A stretch of 64,000 nucleotides of DNA, taken from the NCBI GenBank assembly GCA_001643675.2, contig LSRY02000033.1, forward strand, positions 1 through 64,000. Reading direction: 5' to 3'. Position 1 is the stretch's first letter. The number at the start of each line of letters is the position of its first letter. The DNA comes from Monocercomonoides exilis. Taxonomy: Eukaryota > Preaxostyla > Oxymonadida > Polymastigidae. The position numbers were made by a program, and so were the translations under genes. Positions 9,928-21,550 of this stretch are shown in pieces. Under the pieces are notes generated by a model. It had not been told where the DNA came from and searched no databases. It worked only from the letters and a program-made list of their open reading frames with translations.

Positions 9928-12798
9928 TTGGAGATAATAATGCAAACCATTCCACTTACAGATGTTAAAGTCAAACAGCAATTCAGTTATTCGAATGACT
10001 CTACAGCGAAGAATCAAGAAATCCATCAATATTTTGTTACTAGGAATTATAAGGCATGCATGAGTACAATTGAACAACAATTGAAAAAATATGACAACAA
10101 TAGTGAATATGCTTTGTACGTCAAGGGTCTCATACTTAGACAACAAGGAAAAGTTCAAGAATCTCTGACTGTTTTCCAAACGGTAGCAGATTTAAATCCT
10201 GTGAGCATTGACAATATTAAACAAGTTGCAAAGACTTACATGCTGCTTGGACGATACAAGGAAGCTGTTGATAACTTTGATGAAGCACTATCATTAACGC
10301 AAGATCCAGATTGGGAATGCTTGCACAACAAAGCTATGTGTCTTCAACAGTTAGGAAACGATGAACAAGTGTGCTTTTTCAGTTGTTTTTTTGGAAAGAA
10401 GTTATTTATTATTTGCATCATATTTTACAAATACTCTTATTCTTTTAGGCAATTGAGACGTATCTTCAAGCAATTGAAGCTGACCCTCAACAAGTTACGC
10501 TATGTGCGTTAGGAAATATTTATTCGCAACTCGAGCGCTATTCAGAAGCGTTGCCCATGTACGAGCATGCATTAACACTTTCACCAGAAAATTCAGAGCT
10601 TTTGACAATTGTTGGCTTAATATGCCTTCGAATGGGCGATCATGATAAAGCATTTGAAAAGCTGGGGAGTGCGTTAACTATTGATCCAAGGAATTCAAAA
10701 GTTTGCTGCATCATTCATCACAAAAACATTGACTGATAATTTTTCTTAAAATATTCGATATGTGATTACAGACCATTCTGGCTGCGGGGATGATAATCCA
10801 AGATAAAGGTGACACTGATGTTGCACTCGCAAAATATCGGTATGAAAAAAAAATTTTTTTTGAATTTCTTTGTGCATTTATGATCAAATCTTCTTTTTGA
10901 TTTTTGTTATTTTATTCATTAAATTATTATTACATTTATTATTTTTGTATCATTTTCCCAATAGAATTGCTGCTGCTCATTCGGAATTTGCGGAGTTGTG
11001 GAACAACATTGGGATGTGTTTTTATTCAAAGCAGAAAATTCAAGCAGTATGAAATTTGAATTCAGGATGTTGATTTTCTTTTAGCCGCTAATATTTTCAC
11101 GATATCATTCAAATTTGAGGCTATTTCCTGCTTGTTAAAGGCGAGGTCGATGGCGCAGTTTGACTGGCGCATTGCATACAATCTGGGAATTCTCTATTTG
11201 GAAACAGAACAGTTCGATAATCACCTTAAATTTCTATCAGAATCATAAAATTGTCATTGCTTTATATTCAATATCCTCTTTTAAACCACATTTATCGCTG
11301 CTATTCTGATATTTCTATTGCATCTTGAAGAGTTTTATCAGGTTATCTTTCACTTTCTGCTTCAATTTTCTTGAACAGGATGCATGCGCCATCTTACATG
11401 CATCTGGGAATTGCCTTATCAAAATTGGGTGACATTGACAACGCAGTTGATGCTTATCATAAATCAATTGCTCTTCAAAAGTTTGTTTGAAGTTAAAGCA
11501 ATGTTGTTTTTTCTTTTTCTTTTCTTTTTCTTTTTTTTTAAACAAATGATTTCATATTTTCACCTTTATTTCATCTCTTGTTTCTCATCTTTTTCCATTG
11601 ACAATCGATGCATTCGCTTGCTTATGAATGCTCATCTTGATGAATGTTTCGTGTATCTGCCACCAGCAACCCAATAACACACCTCAACATGGCCATATCG
11701 CTGCTCAACCACGATCGCATTGAGCAATGCAAACAGGCGCTGCGTTCGTTTGCGAGTTCCTTCAATGCGATGAGCGAAGACGAGAAGCGTGAAGGGAAGA
11801 CGATGAGAGAGACGTCAGAAAAACTGGTGATGAAGATGAAGGAGCGAGAAAGGGAACTGGCGAAGGACGAAGGAAGGCGGAGGAAAGCTGAAGATGCGAG
11901 CGAACAGCAGAAGGAAAACGTCAGGAAAAGAGTGAGCGATATAAGCGATGAAATGAACAGAGAAAACGAGAGAGAAGAAAGCGAGAGAGAAAAAAGAGAG
12001 AAAATGAAGGAGATTCTTGAGAACAAAAAAAGAGAGCAAGACGAAGAATTAAGGCGGTTGGAGCTGAGAGAAAAGGAGATGGAAGAAGAGATGGAAAAAG
12101 AGAGGAATTATATCGAAGAGAGGATGAACGAGACAATGGAAGAAACAGAAGAAGCCCTTGGTGCTGTTAATGATTTCCTAAGTGCAACAAAAGATTCCCA
12201 AGAGAGTCACGATCAAACAGACAACGAAGCTCTTCACGATGACTCAAGTGAATTAACTGAAGAAGAACGCTTAATACTTCAAGAAATATCAAAGGAAGAT
12301 GAAGGCGAAGAAAGTAATAATGCTTCTAGCGGTGTTGATGAAGGCAACGCAATTGAAGAGGAAGAAAGATTTCAAGAGCAGCAGGAAGATGAAGGAGAAA
12401 GCAACAACAACGAAGAGATGGACGATGGTGCACAAGAAATGGACAATGAAGAAGAAGAAGAAGAAGAAGGAAATTATGGAACTGGATATGAAAGTGCAGA
12501 AGATGAAGGTGTTGGAGAAGGAGAAGGAGAAGAAGGAGGGGAAGGGGAAGGGGAAGGGGAAGGAGGAGAAGGAGAAGGAGATGACAACGAGGAAGGAACA
12601 TTAGAACAAGATGGCGTTGAAGGAGAAGGAAATGATGAAGATGGTGATGAAGATGCGGAGAATGTGGAAGAGGAATATGGAGAGGAAGAAGGAAATAGAT
12701 TCGATGAGGAAGAAGATGAAGCACAGGATTTTCAATCATACGACGAGGAAACAGGGGAGAATGAGAATGAATATTCAGAAGGAGATTACAGCAGCTGA
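9928..12798 (+). CDS. BBS4: BBS4, TPR subunit of the BBSome, multi-exon
   Basis: BBS4 is a tetratricopeptide-repeat subunit of the BBSome, the coat that moves membrane proteins in cilia and flagella. Exons inferred from donor/acceptor sites and frame: 9928-10368, 10449-10700, 10772-10839, 10965-11046, 11120-about 11245, 11379-11480, 11667-12798. Joined text follows animal BBS4 from end to end: YALYVKGLILRQQGKVQESL, NSELLTIVGLICLRMGDHDK, ILAAGMIIQDKGDTDVALAK, ELWNNIGMCF, AQFDWRIAYNLGILYL, YMHLGIALSKLGDIDNA, NPITHLNMAISLL. Introns are 71-190 nt. The exon around 11120-11250 runs into TAA at 11246-11248, where the family continues; one base may be missing there or the splice site may lie earlier. 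Met at 9940 is an alternative start. After the TPRs the last exon adds about 330 residues, first Lys/Glu coiled-coil and then almost pure Glu/Gly/Asp (12400-12795), which usual BBS4 proteins lack. Confidence 0.9.
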
Positions 12799-13798
12799 AA
12801 ATATGACACACATATTTTGTGAATTAAAATTCTGAAGAAGCGTTTTGTTTATTGTGAGTTACATTTTTGTTGAGTTTCATAATATTTCAATATTCCAAAA
12901 ATTCAATTTGAATTTAAAGGAAATAAACAAGCATTGACTGCTTAGAGATTGGTGCTTGGATGTGTTTTCTATTCATTTATTTATTTGCATTATTTTATTT
13001 ATTTTTTTTAAGCATTTTTGATCAAATTAGGAATATTGCATTTTCTTCATTCACTTGTGACAGAGCATTTGAATGCTTCTTTTTGAAACTTGTTGTTTTT
13101 TTCGAATTACGTCGAACTCACAAGATTCAATTTGGATTCCTGATTCAACAATATAAAAATTAACTTTTTATAACAGTATATAAAAAACTGTTTAATATCA
13201 AAAATCTTATAAACTCTTTCATTGAAAAGAAAAGAAAATAAAGTTAAAGAAAGAGAATTTGATTCATTATCCATTTAAAATCCTTTATCCTAACGTGAAT
13301 AAAATTTAGAATTTTAAGTTATTTGTGCATTATTCTTTTTCAAAAAAAAAAAAAACAAGAGATTCTGTGAAAAAGAATTCATTCTTTGTCTGAGTTTTTT
13401 CCCCCCTTTTACAATGCTCAATTTGATTTTGAAAGATGTTTTTTGTTTCTTTAATTTTGTTCCACACAAAGTTTGAAAATACTTGCCAATTATCTTTTAT
13501 TTCTCTCAATTTTGATCGGTTGTTTTGGAAGAAATATTTACATAAAAGAAGACATAGTTGAAAACAATTGATTTATTTTTCCACATAAATTCTAGAATTT
13601 TACTACATTTAAATAGCATATAAAAAGAAAAATACCATAATTGATAGTTTTTATTTGGAAAATTTTCTTTTTTAGTTATTTTAGAAAAGTCAATAAATTT
13701 TTAGAAAATACTTATTCCGGTCTGTTTCATAGAAACTTAGAATTTTTGCATTTAAAATTTGTTCAGTTGTTACATTATCATTTTAGTGCTATTTTGCA
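12799..13798. other. AT-rich intergenic region
   Basis: About 1 kb of A/T-rich DNA between two plus-strand genes. It should hold the BBS4 3' end and the promoter of the next gene. I see no coding segment or RNA gene. Confidence 0.5.
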
Positions 13799-16700
13799 AT
13801 GATTTCAGAAGCTCAAAGTAGCTCAAACCAGACTGTTATATGGGAAACTGACAACGAAAGAAGCGTTTCTCCTTTATCGCATTTTTTGTTTTCCAGGCCA
13901 CTTCCTCCTCGATCTTCATCATCGTCTTCTACAACAAGACTTGTTCCATCATTGTTTTCTTCTGTTTCTTCTTCTTTGCTTGAAACTCATTTATCTGGAT
14001 GGCCTGTTTCGCAGACAAATTTGAACCCAACGCAACATGCTTCTATTCAACCAACTCCATCAATGCATTCATCAGTTTTTTCACCACAAAGCACTTCTGC
14101 TTTAAATTCAGAAAAAACCTTGCAAAATTCTCAAGAAAACCTAGAAATGCGATCTTTATCACCTGAATTCACTCGTTCAATTACATCCAGTAAGCCTATT
14201 ACGCAATCAGTTCCGATGCGCCCAACAACTCCAATATTTTCACAATCATCAACAAGTACTGCTCAGCTTCCAGACATGCGAAAATGCGATACAACTCCAA
14301 TTGTTCGACAGGTCATTGTTACAACCTCGCCTCCAAATATTTCTTCGCCCAAAACACATTCAGTCACTCTATTCCCACCTTCTTCTCCACAATCAAATAG
14401 CACAAGCATCTCTCCAAATCGAGTGCAGATGACAACTTGCATTCAGGGACAAACATCTCCTTCACTTAGTCTTGCAACAGCCGAAGCGTTTAATTCTTAC
14501 GGACAGCAACATCAAAACAGACCGTCTTCTTTTTCATCTCTGCCGATAACTTCACCTTCCTCTCCTGTCATCACACTTCATCCTGGCCCTTCTCCTCTTT
14601 CTCATTCATTTGCTTCAAAACCTTCGAATAACCAAAATTCGTTTGCTCATTCACAATTGTCTCCCCCTCTTTCTTTCCCTATGACTCCGCCTCTGACACC
14701 TCCAACTTCTCCTTCATTGGCTACCGTTCCTTCGTGTCTTTCACTGCCTCTCCAACCTCCTCGCTTGCCTCTTTTCAGCTCTTCTTCTTCTTCTTCTTCA
14801 GCAGTTTCACCATCTTCTGTTTCAATTGCTGCAGCTGTTGCTCTGTCTGCATCGACATCTTCAGCATCTGCCTCTTCTTCTTCCTCTTCTTCCTCTTCCT
14901 CTTCTTCTTCCTCTTCATGTCAGCTTTCTCCAGTTCTTTCATCTGTTCATTCATCATCCGATAATTCTTCTCAGAATGAACAAACATCATCTCCAATCAC
15001 CTCATCATCATCTTCCTCCTTCTCTTCATCGTCATCATCATCATCATCATCTTCTTCTTCTTCAGAGTCATCTTTTTCTCAACACATCACCCTGCCTTCT
15101 CCTCTTTCCAATGGAATCATCCACACCTCTTCTAAGCCTGGCCACGCGCCTTCTTCTCCATTTTCTCCTCCTCTGCATGTGCTCTTCCCTCCTGTCGCAA
15201 CCGCTGGACGCACAAAAATACCTTCCTCAGCTTCTTCTTCTTCTTCCTCATCATCATCGTCTTCATCCTCCTCCTCTTCTTCTCCGTCTTCTCCTTCTGC
15301 ATCTTCTATGACATCTAACTATTCTTCATCTTCATCTGCTTCTTCTCCTCTTTCGCCTCCTTCTTCTTTGGCTTATTCTTCGCATCGCCCTTTTCCTCGT
15401 CTGCTTTCGCACAAACAGTTGAAACACAAAAGAGAAAATGCATTTTTGACCAAATTTGCAACATCTGCTGACTCTTCGCAATTGAAATTGCAGCAATTTC
15501 CTTCTCTTTCTCCAGCAATGCAATCTTCTTCCTCTTCCTCTTCCTCTTCCTCTCCTTCCTCAACTTCTTCATCCTCCTCTTCATTAATCGCAAATGGAGA
15601 ACAAGAAATTTCCTCTTCAAAACAATTGCTGTCAGAACAAAGTGGAACAAGCGAAGATCCAAGTACATCAAAAACTTCTTCATCAACATCATCATCTTCT
15701 TCTTCCTCTTCTTCATCCGCTCGACAAGTGAATCCTTCTGATGCTGCACCGATTTTGCTGTCTTTTGCTCGCTTTCTTTCTTATCTGCCTTCGTTTTTGC
15801 CTCATTCTGTGTGCACGATGATTGCAAACGCAGCAGCCAATTCGAGCAAATTGATACAAAGCAATCAAAACACCTCTCCTTCTGCTTCTCCTTCTGCTTC
15901 TTCAGTATCATCTTCATCATCATCATCATCTTCTTCTTCTTCTCTTTCTCCTTCTTCTTCCTCCTCTCCCTCCCTCTCTCTCCCCTCCCACGTGACTGTA
16001 CAGATCTTCCCAATGAACCAGTCGATGCGTCGTGTCGTGGCAGCGCTGGGCAAATCAGGCAGAGGGAAGATAACTCTGCCTTCGACATGTTCTGTGGCTG
16101 TTGTGGCTGGGCTGGTGATGAAGAAGTGGAATGTGCCCGACACTATACGCATCAGACTGTCGCCGGTGGTGAGGGAGGAGATGGAGGAAGAAGGGAATAA
16201 TAATAATAATAATAATAGTAATAGTAATAGTAATAGTAACATTAATAATAATATCAATAATATCAATAACAATAGTAATATCAATGGCAAGAGGGAAGGA
16301 AATGAAGGGAAAGGAAGTATGGAGAAGAAAATGAATGCCAGCAATGTTAAGTCAGAAGAAGAAAGTGACGATAGAAACATGAAGGGAACAGCAGACACAA
16401 ATGATGAGGAAACAGAGCTTCCTCTTCCTTCTGCTTCAATTTCCCCTCTTTTATCTTCTTCTTTCTCATTCGGCGCTCAAAATGGAGAAGAAATGAATAC
16501 AACTGCAGATGTGAATGGAGCAGAAGAGGATGAGAAAGAAAGAGAAATGAAGAATGCTCAAAGCGAATCCTTTGTGAAGACAGAGAAAGAAGACGATCTT
16601 CTTCAGATGGCACTCAAATCTTCAATATTATCTATGACATCATCATCATCATCATCATCATCATCTTCTTCTTCTTCTTCTTCTTCAATTTCATCAATAA

Positions 16701-19700
16701 TTTCTTCAACAAAAACAGCAGAAGATGAAAAGGAGGCAACAGAACCAGAAAGAGATGCTGCAGCTGCAGTGTCTTCAACATCATTTTTAACAACTTCAAT
16801 TTCAACTTCTTCCGCTTCTCCTCTTCCTCCTCTTTCTTCTTCTTCTCCCAATTTTTCATTATCTTCTTCCACTACAAATACTTCATCATCATCATCTTCC
16901 TCTTCCTCTACCTCTTCCTCTTCCTCTTCCTCTTCCTCTTCCTCTTCCTCTTCCTCTTCCTCTTCCTCTTCCTCTTCCTCTTCCTCTTCTTCTGCATCAT
17001 CAAAAATAGAACCATCTCCCTCTCCTTCTCCCTTCCCGTCTCCTTCTCCTTCTCCTTCTCCATCACCTTCTTCTTCATCTTCCTCTTCTTCTTCTTCTTC
17101 CTCTTCTCTCTTTCAGAATCAGAATCATGTGTTGCATATAATCTCTCCTCTTTCATATGGCATTGATGACACAGACGTATTAATGTCTTCGCTGTTTCTC
17201 TCTCTTTGCTCTCCAAACACAGCTGAATTCACTTCACAGGATTTATCATCTTCTCTTGCATCATCATCATCATCTTCTTCTTCTTCTTCCTCCTCTTCTT
17301 CCTCCTCTTCTTCATCAACACCTCATCCTTCCTTTCCTGTTCTCGACATGGCATATTTCTTTCTTCCTTCAGACTCTCTTTCTGATCCTGATCCTATCTC
17401 TTCCCTTCTTTTATCCACTTCATCGTCACCATCTTCATCATCTTCCTCTTCTTCCTCCTCTTCTTCTTCTTCCTCTTCTTCCTCTTCTTCCTCTTCTTCT
17501 CTTTCTTCTGCACATCAACAGCTTCCCATTTCATCAAGTGCACTGACACTCACACAAAGCGCATCAACTGCATTCTCTCCCTACAGAAGCCATGAACAAA
17601 ACACTTCAAATGCTTCTTCTTCTTCTTCTTCTTTCTCCTCTTCCTCTTCTTCTTCTTCTGTTATTATGTCTCCTCATCAATCACTTCAGCGCTCACTCAC
17701 ATCGCCTGCCTCTTCTCCTTTCCCTCTTCCCTCTTCCCTCACGTCACCTGACTCATCCTATTCTCTTTCTTCTTCTCTTCTCACTTCTCCCCTCAGAAAG
17801 AAGAAGAAAGTGAGAAGATATTTCGACTCACCTGTCTCTAATTATGCTTCATACAGCAATCCTCCTTCATCCACACCTTCTTCTCCTTCTGCGTTCTCCT
17901 CTTCTTTCCACACGCCACTCGGATCTACTTCTCCTTCTCTGATTGCTGCTCCAAGCCCTTCTTATTCGTCTTCATCAGGTTCATCATCATCATCATCTTC
18001 GTCTTTTACTTCCTCTGCCATTTCATCACCACGTCAGCATCCTTCACGAAGTCATTCATCGTTCCCTTCATTCACTTCTCCTTCTTCCTCTCCACGTTGC
18101 AACACTCCCTTATCTTCTTCTTCTTCTTCTTCTACTTCTTCTTCTTCCTCATTCTCCTCTTCCTCTTCTTCCTTCCGCCCTTCCTCTTCTCCTCAGTCTC
18201 CTTCATGGACACCCATCCTCCCACGCACACAGCAGACTGTTCTTTCTCCTCTTCCTGTTGACACAGCAGCAGACGATCCTTCTTCCTCTCTCATCACTTC
18301 CATCCTCAGCAGCCTCCCTCCTGAAGGCGAGGGAAATGCAGACACTCAAAGAAATACTGCGAATGCTTCTACTAATGCTTCTAATGCTTCTAATACTACT
18401 AATGCTTCTGTTGTTACTTCTCCAAAATCTTCTCTGCCTTCTTCACTTTCTGCTTCATCGACATCGCTATTAGCATCATCTTCTGCTTCTTTCTCTTCTT
18501 CTTCTTCTTCTTCTTCTTTCAATTCTTCTTCTCTACTGCCAGCATTTCAGACTAAACAAAGCAATCAATTTGAAATATCAAAAAGAGCTGAAAACGAGGC
18601 TTTGAAAGGAAGAAAGAGGAAAAGAGAGAGAGAGAAAACAAGAGGAAGAGGCAGAGGCAGAGGAAGAATGAGAGGAAGAGGAAGAGGAAGGGATGAATTT
18701 CTATTGGAAGATGTTTCTTTTCTGTTGGAAAAAGATGAAAAAGAGATGGAAGAAAGAAGTGAAATGAGCGAGATGAATGAAAAGCGAAGGAAGAGGAAGA
18801 GGAGAAGCCGAAGTGTTTGGAGTGAGAACGAGACAGAAAGTGACAGCCAGTCAAACAGAACATTCGAAGAGGAAAGCAACTTTGATGGATACGACAGAAG
18901 CGAAGACAGCTTGTTTGAAGAGAAGATCGAAGAGTTTGTGAGGAAGAAGATGTCGTTTGGGCTTGATGCTGTTGTGGAAGAGATCAAAGAAGGAATAAAA
19001 GAAGGGATAAAAGAAGGAGAGAAAGAAGGAGAGAAAGAAGAAGGCAAAGGGAAGCAGAAAAGAAGAGGTAGAAGAAGAGGAAGTGGAGTGTGGGGAAGGA
19101 GTTCAGGAAGGATGAGTGACAGCGATGGAATAGACAGCTTGTCATCAACACAGCCGATTCCGTTGAGTATCGTTGAGGCAACTTTGGATGAGGAGATGAA
19201 GGAGAAGGAAGGAAGGAAGAATGCTGCTGGAATGTTGGGGTTGGATGAAGAAATAGAAAGAGAGATGGGAATTGAAAGAAGTGACACTGCTGTTGAGGGT
19301 GCTGAGGCAAATGATGAGAACGTTGCGAAAGGAAAAGAGGAAATGGAAGATGATGGTGAAGAAGAGGAAGATGACGATGATATGGACTTGTTGGACATTC
19401 TGAGGATGAGCAGTGAAGAAAACGAAGAAGAAGAATTTGAAGAAGAAGTTGATATAACAAGAAAGAAAAGATTAATTGAAGACACAACAGTAACGCCAAA
19501 AAGAGGGAAAAAGAGAGGCGGCAGGCGGGCGAAAAGCCGACAAAGCAAAAACAAAGCAAAAACAGGAAAATCAAAACTTGAGACGAAGAATACGTCGAAT
19601 GCCCTTTCGAGTGATAAATCTGTTGTTCAATCAGCAAATGACAGCACATCCAGAACATTCCACGCAACGCTCGCATCGTTTGGAAAGAACGACATTTCCA

Positions 19701-20992
19701 CCAACATTCAATCAACTTTGCCATCTTCTGTGCATTCTGCCTCAATTGATGAAGAGCCCTGTGACTTGTCTGAAGTCAACCGCTCTTTGGCTGCCTCTTC
19801 TTTCAACAGCCGAAGCCTGTCGAATTATTCAGATGCTGACAGAAAGGAAAAGATGGAGGATTCTTTAGACTTGTTCACATCTTCATTGCCATATCGTTCT
19901 TTAGACAGCGGATCATCTTTCAGAGGCACTCAACTTATCTCAGGACTCAAAGAAGACAATTCTTCTTTATTAACACAGCTGTCTTCATCTAATTCCTTAT
20001 CAACATCACCATCTTCTTCTTCTTCTTCTTCTTCTTCTTCTTCAACCTCCTCCTCTTCTGCATCTGCACATGCTTCTCATTGCCCCATCCGCATTGAAAC
20101 TTCCTCATCCCGTTCAGTTGTCACAGCATCCTCGTTTTTTGAGCCAAAATCGATTCAGATGAATTTCGACCAGTCTTCTTATTCGCATCGCGTTCCTCTT
20201 CCTCTTTCACCTTTCTCGCATTCCAAACAGAATTCAGATGTTTCTCTCCTTTCACCACTGGAAGCTCGAATAGCACACGAAGTGCAAAGTGTCAAGAACC
20301 CCGTCTCTCCAATGACACCGCTGTGTCCTCTTCCTCTTTCTCCTTCTTCCCCTCTTCTGCCTCTCACTTCCTTTGCTTCATCTGCATCATCACTTGACTC
20401 TCAATCTTCTTCGCTTTCTTTTGATGCACTTCGAATGAACTCTTCAAAAGCTGAATTGTCTTCTCCATCATCTCCATTTGTTTCATCCAACAAGTCTTCA
20501 TCAAGTCTGCAATCGCAGCTAACTCCTTCTCTTTCTTCATCAACTTCATCTTCATCTTCTGTTGCTTCTCTTTCGAAGCTGAACAGCCCATCCACAAATT
20601 CATCTAATTCAAACAGCCATCTGATGCTTCGCTTCAAAAGACCTGTTTTGGCGACAAGTTCTTTGTCTCCTGCGAAATCTGACCAGCCAGCAAACAAGCC
20701 GACAACAAATACATTTTCTCTTCCAACTCCTATTCAGAGCCAGTCAGCTGCCATCAAAGCAGCCCATACGATGTCTTCACAGAGTTTGATCCATCCTTCG
20801 CATTTGTTGTCTCCGCTACTTCCTCAGCCAGCCATTGCAAGTATAACTTCTCCTCTTATCAACAAGCCTTTTTCTCCGCTTGCTCCTCTTTCTCCAAAGG
20901 CCAAAATAGCAACAATGTCACCTGCTCCTTCACCGCCAATGCCAAATCTCTTCACTCCAAACACTTATTGCGTGTCAAGTAATAACAAATGA
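13799..20992 (+). CDS. Giant Ser-rich protein with possible Cramped-like domain
   Basis: A single 2,397-codon ORF without introns. Most of it is Ser/Pro-rich, with poly-Ser runs of 10-35 residues encoded by TCT/TCC/TCA tracts (for example 16,890-16,990 and 17,440-17,505), an Asn/Ser tract (16,196-16,285), an RG-rich basic patch (18,630-18,690) and acidic stretches near 19,350-19,450. One segment looks globular: residues about 730-790 read VTVQIFPMNQSMRRVVAALG, KITLPSTCSVAVVAGLVMKK and WNVPDTIRIRLSPV. This resembles the ubiquitin-like region of Cramped/TSL-kinase-interacting proteins (chromatin factors), but that is from memory and weak, and no SANT domain is seen. RG and acidic patches would suit a nuclear protein. 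The Met at 13799 follows a stop-rich AT leader. The ORF is very likely real because the frame stays open for 7.2 kb. Confidence 0.75.
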   Translation: MISEAQSSSNQTVIWETDNERSVSPLSHFLFSRPLPPRSSSSSSTTRLVPSLFSSVSSSLLETHLSGWPVSQTNLNPTQHASIQPTPSMHSSVFSPQSTSALNSEKTLQNSQENLEMRSLSPEFTRSITSSKPITQSVPMRPTTPIFSQSSTSTAQLPDMRKCDTTPIVRQVIVTTSPPNISSPKTHSVTLFPPSSPQSNSTSISPNRVQMTTCIQGQTSPSLSLATAEAFNSYGQQHQNRPSSFSSLPITSPSSPVITLHPGPSPLSHSFASKPSNNQNSFAHSQLSPPLSFPMTPPLTPPTSPSLATVPSCLSLPLQPPRLPLFSSSSSSSSAVSPSSVSIAAAVALSASTSSASASSSSSSSSSSSSSSSCQLSPVLSSVHSSSDNSSQNEQTSSPITSSSSSSFSSSSSSSSSSSSSSESSFSQHITLPSPLSNGIIHTSSKPGHAPSSPFSPPLHVLFPPVATAGRTKIPSSASSSSSSSSSSSSSSSSSPSSPSASSMTSNYSSSSSASSPLSPPSSLAYSSHRPFPRLLSHKQLKHKRENAFLTKFATSADSSQLKLQQFPSLSPAMQSSSSSSSSSSPSSTSSSSSSLIANGEQEISSSKQLLSEQSGTSEDPSTSKTSSSTSSSSSSSSSSARQVNPSDAAPILLSFARFLSYLPSFLPHSVCTMIANAAANSSKLIQSNQNTSPSASPSASSVSSSSSSSSSSSSLSPSSSSSPSLSLPSHVTVQIFPMNQSMRRVVAALGKSGRGKITLPSTCSVAVVAGLVMKKWNVPDTIRIRLSPVVREEMEEEGNNNNNNNSNSNSNSNINNNINNINNNSNINGKREGNEGKGSMEKKMNASNVKSEEESDDRNMKGTADTNDEETELPLPSASISPLLSSSFSFGAQNGEEMNTTADVNGAEEDEKEREMKNAQSESFVKTEKEDDLLQMALKSSILSMTSSSSSSSSSSSSSSSSISSIISSTKTAEDEKEATEPERDAAAAVSSTSFLTTSISTSSASPLPPLSSSSPNFSLSSSTTNTSSSSSSSSSTSSSSSSSSSSSSSSSSSSSSSSSSSSSASSKIEPSPSPSPFPSPSPSPSPSPSSSSSSSSSSSSSLFQNQNHVLHIISPLSYGIDDTDVLMSSLFLSLCSPNTAEFTSQDLSSSLASSSSSSSSSSSSSSSSSSSTPHPSFPVLDMAYFFLPSDSLSDPDPISSLLLSTSSSPSSSSSSSSSSSSSSSSSSSSSSSLSSAHQQLPISSSALTLTQSASTAFSPYRSHEQNTSNASSSSSSFSSSSSSSSVIMSPHQSLQRSLTSPASSPFPLPSSLTSPDSSYSLSSSLLTSPLRKKKKVRRYFDSPVSNYASYSNPPSSTPSSPSAFSSSFHTPLGSTSPSLIAAPSPSYSSSSGSSSSSSSSFTSSAISSPRQHPSRSHSSFPSFTSPSSSPRCNTPLSSSSSSSTSSSSSFSSSSSSFRPSSSPQSPSWTPILPRTQQTVLSPLPVDTAADDPSSSLITSILSSLPPEGEGNADTQRNTANASTNASNASNTTNASVVTSPKSSLPSSLSASSTSLLASSSASFSSSSSSSSFNSSSLLPAFQTKQSNQFEISKRAENEALKGRKRKREREKTRGRGRGRGRMRGRGRGRDEFLLEDVSFLLEKDEKEMEERSEMSEMNEKRRKRKRRSRSVWSENETESDSQSNRTFEEESNFDGYDRSEDSLFEEKIEEFVRKKMSFGLDAVVEEIKEGIKEGIKEGEKEGEKEEGKGKQKRRGRRRGSGVWGRSSGRMSDSDGIDSLSSTQPIPLSIVEATLDEEMKEKEGRKNAAGMLGLDEEIEREMGIERSDTAVEGAEANDENVAKGKEEMEDDGEEEEDDDDMDLLDILRMSSEENEEEEFEEEVDITRKKRLIEDTTVTPKRGKKRGGRRAKSRQSKNKAKTGKSKLETKNTSNALSSDKSVVQSANDSTSRTFHATLASFGKNDISTNIQSTLPSSVHSASIDEEPCDLSEVNRSLAASSFNSRSLSNYSDADRKEKMEDSLDLFTSSLPYRSLDSGSSFRGTQLISGLKEDNSSLLTQLSSSNSLSTSPSSSSSSSSSSSTSSSSASAHASHCPIRIETSSSRSVVTASSFFEPKSIQMNFDQSSYSHRVPLPLSPFSHSKQNSDVSLLSPLEARIAHEVQSVKNPVSPMTPLCPLPLSPSSPLLPLTSFASSASSLDSQSSSLSFDALRMNSSKAELSSPSSPFVSSNKSSSSLQSQLTPSLSSSTSSSSSVASLSKLNSPSTNSSNSNSHLMLRFKRPVLATSSLSPAKSDQPANKPTTNTFSLPTPIQSQSAAIKAAHTMSSQSLIHPSHLLSPLLPQPAIASITSPLINKPFSPLAPLSPKAKIATMSPAPSPPMPNLFTPNTYCVSSNNK

Positions 20993-21550
20993 ATATTCAT
21001 TGATATAATTAGTGTGTTACTCCCTTTAAATGAAAGAAACAATAGAAATTGAATTTTATTTTGTCTGTTCATTTAACAATTGTTATTTTGAAATTGTTAG
21101 TTTTGTTAATTTATTTCATCGAAATTAAAGATAATTCTTTGAAAACAACTTTCTTAAATAATTGCCATTATCATCCATATTTTTCGGTATTAACTACAAT
21201 TTAAAATTTAGTTGTGGAAACAAGTTTTGATTTCATTTGTAGAAAATATCTCCTCTTCCTTTTGTGCATCTTTTAAGAATTCGTTTCAATTTAACCTTTT
21301 TTGCGTGCTTTAATAAAAGTTTGCAATTGAAAGCGTTTTTCTTTTCTTTTTTGATTCTTTTCGACAGAATACTTCATCAAGCACTCGAAAAGAGGAGAGA
21401 CTAATTTGAAGTTGTTTGTTGGCTAACTCATATTCACAAAAGATAAATAACAAAAAATTGTGCTCTTTAAGATAACGAAAATTTTTAACAACAAAATTTC
21501 ACAAAAATTAATAACATCATATAAAAAACACATAAATCATCTACATATAT
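20993..21550. other. Convergent intergenic spacer
   Basis: AT-rich spacer between the 3' ends of the Ser-rich gene (plus) and the WD40 gene (minus). Both 3' untranslated regions must lie here. Nothing else is visible. Confidence 0.5.

Noticed and set aside
18565-19554. 329-codon minus-strand Ser/Phe-rich ORF
   Set aside because: Antisense shadow of the Lys/Glu/Arg-rich part of the Ser-rich giant; no start context or domain.
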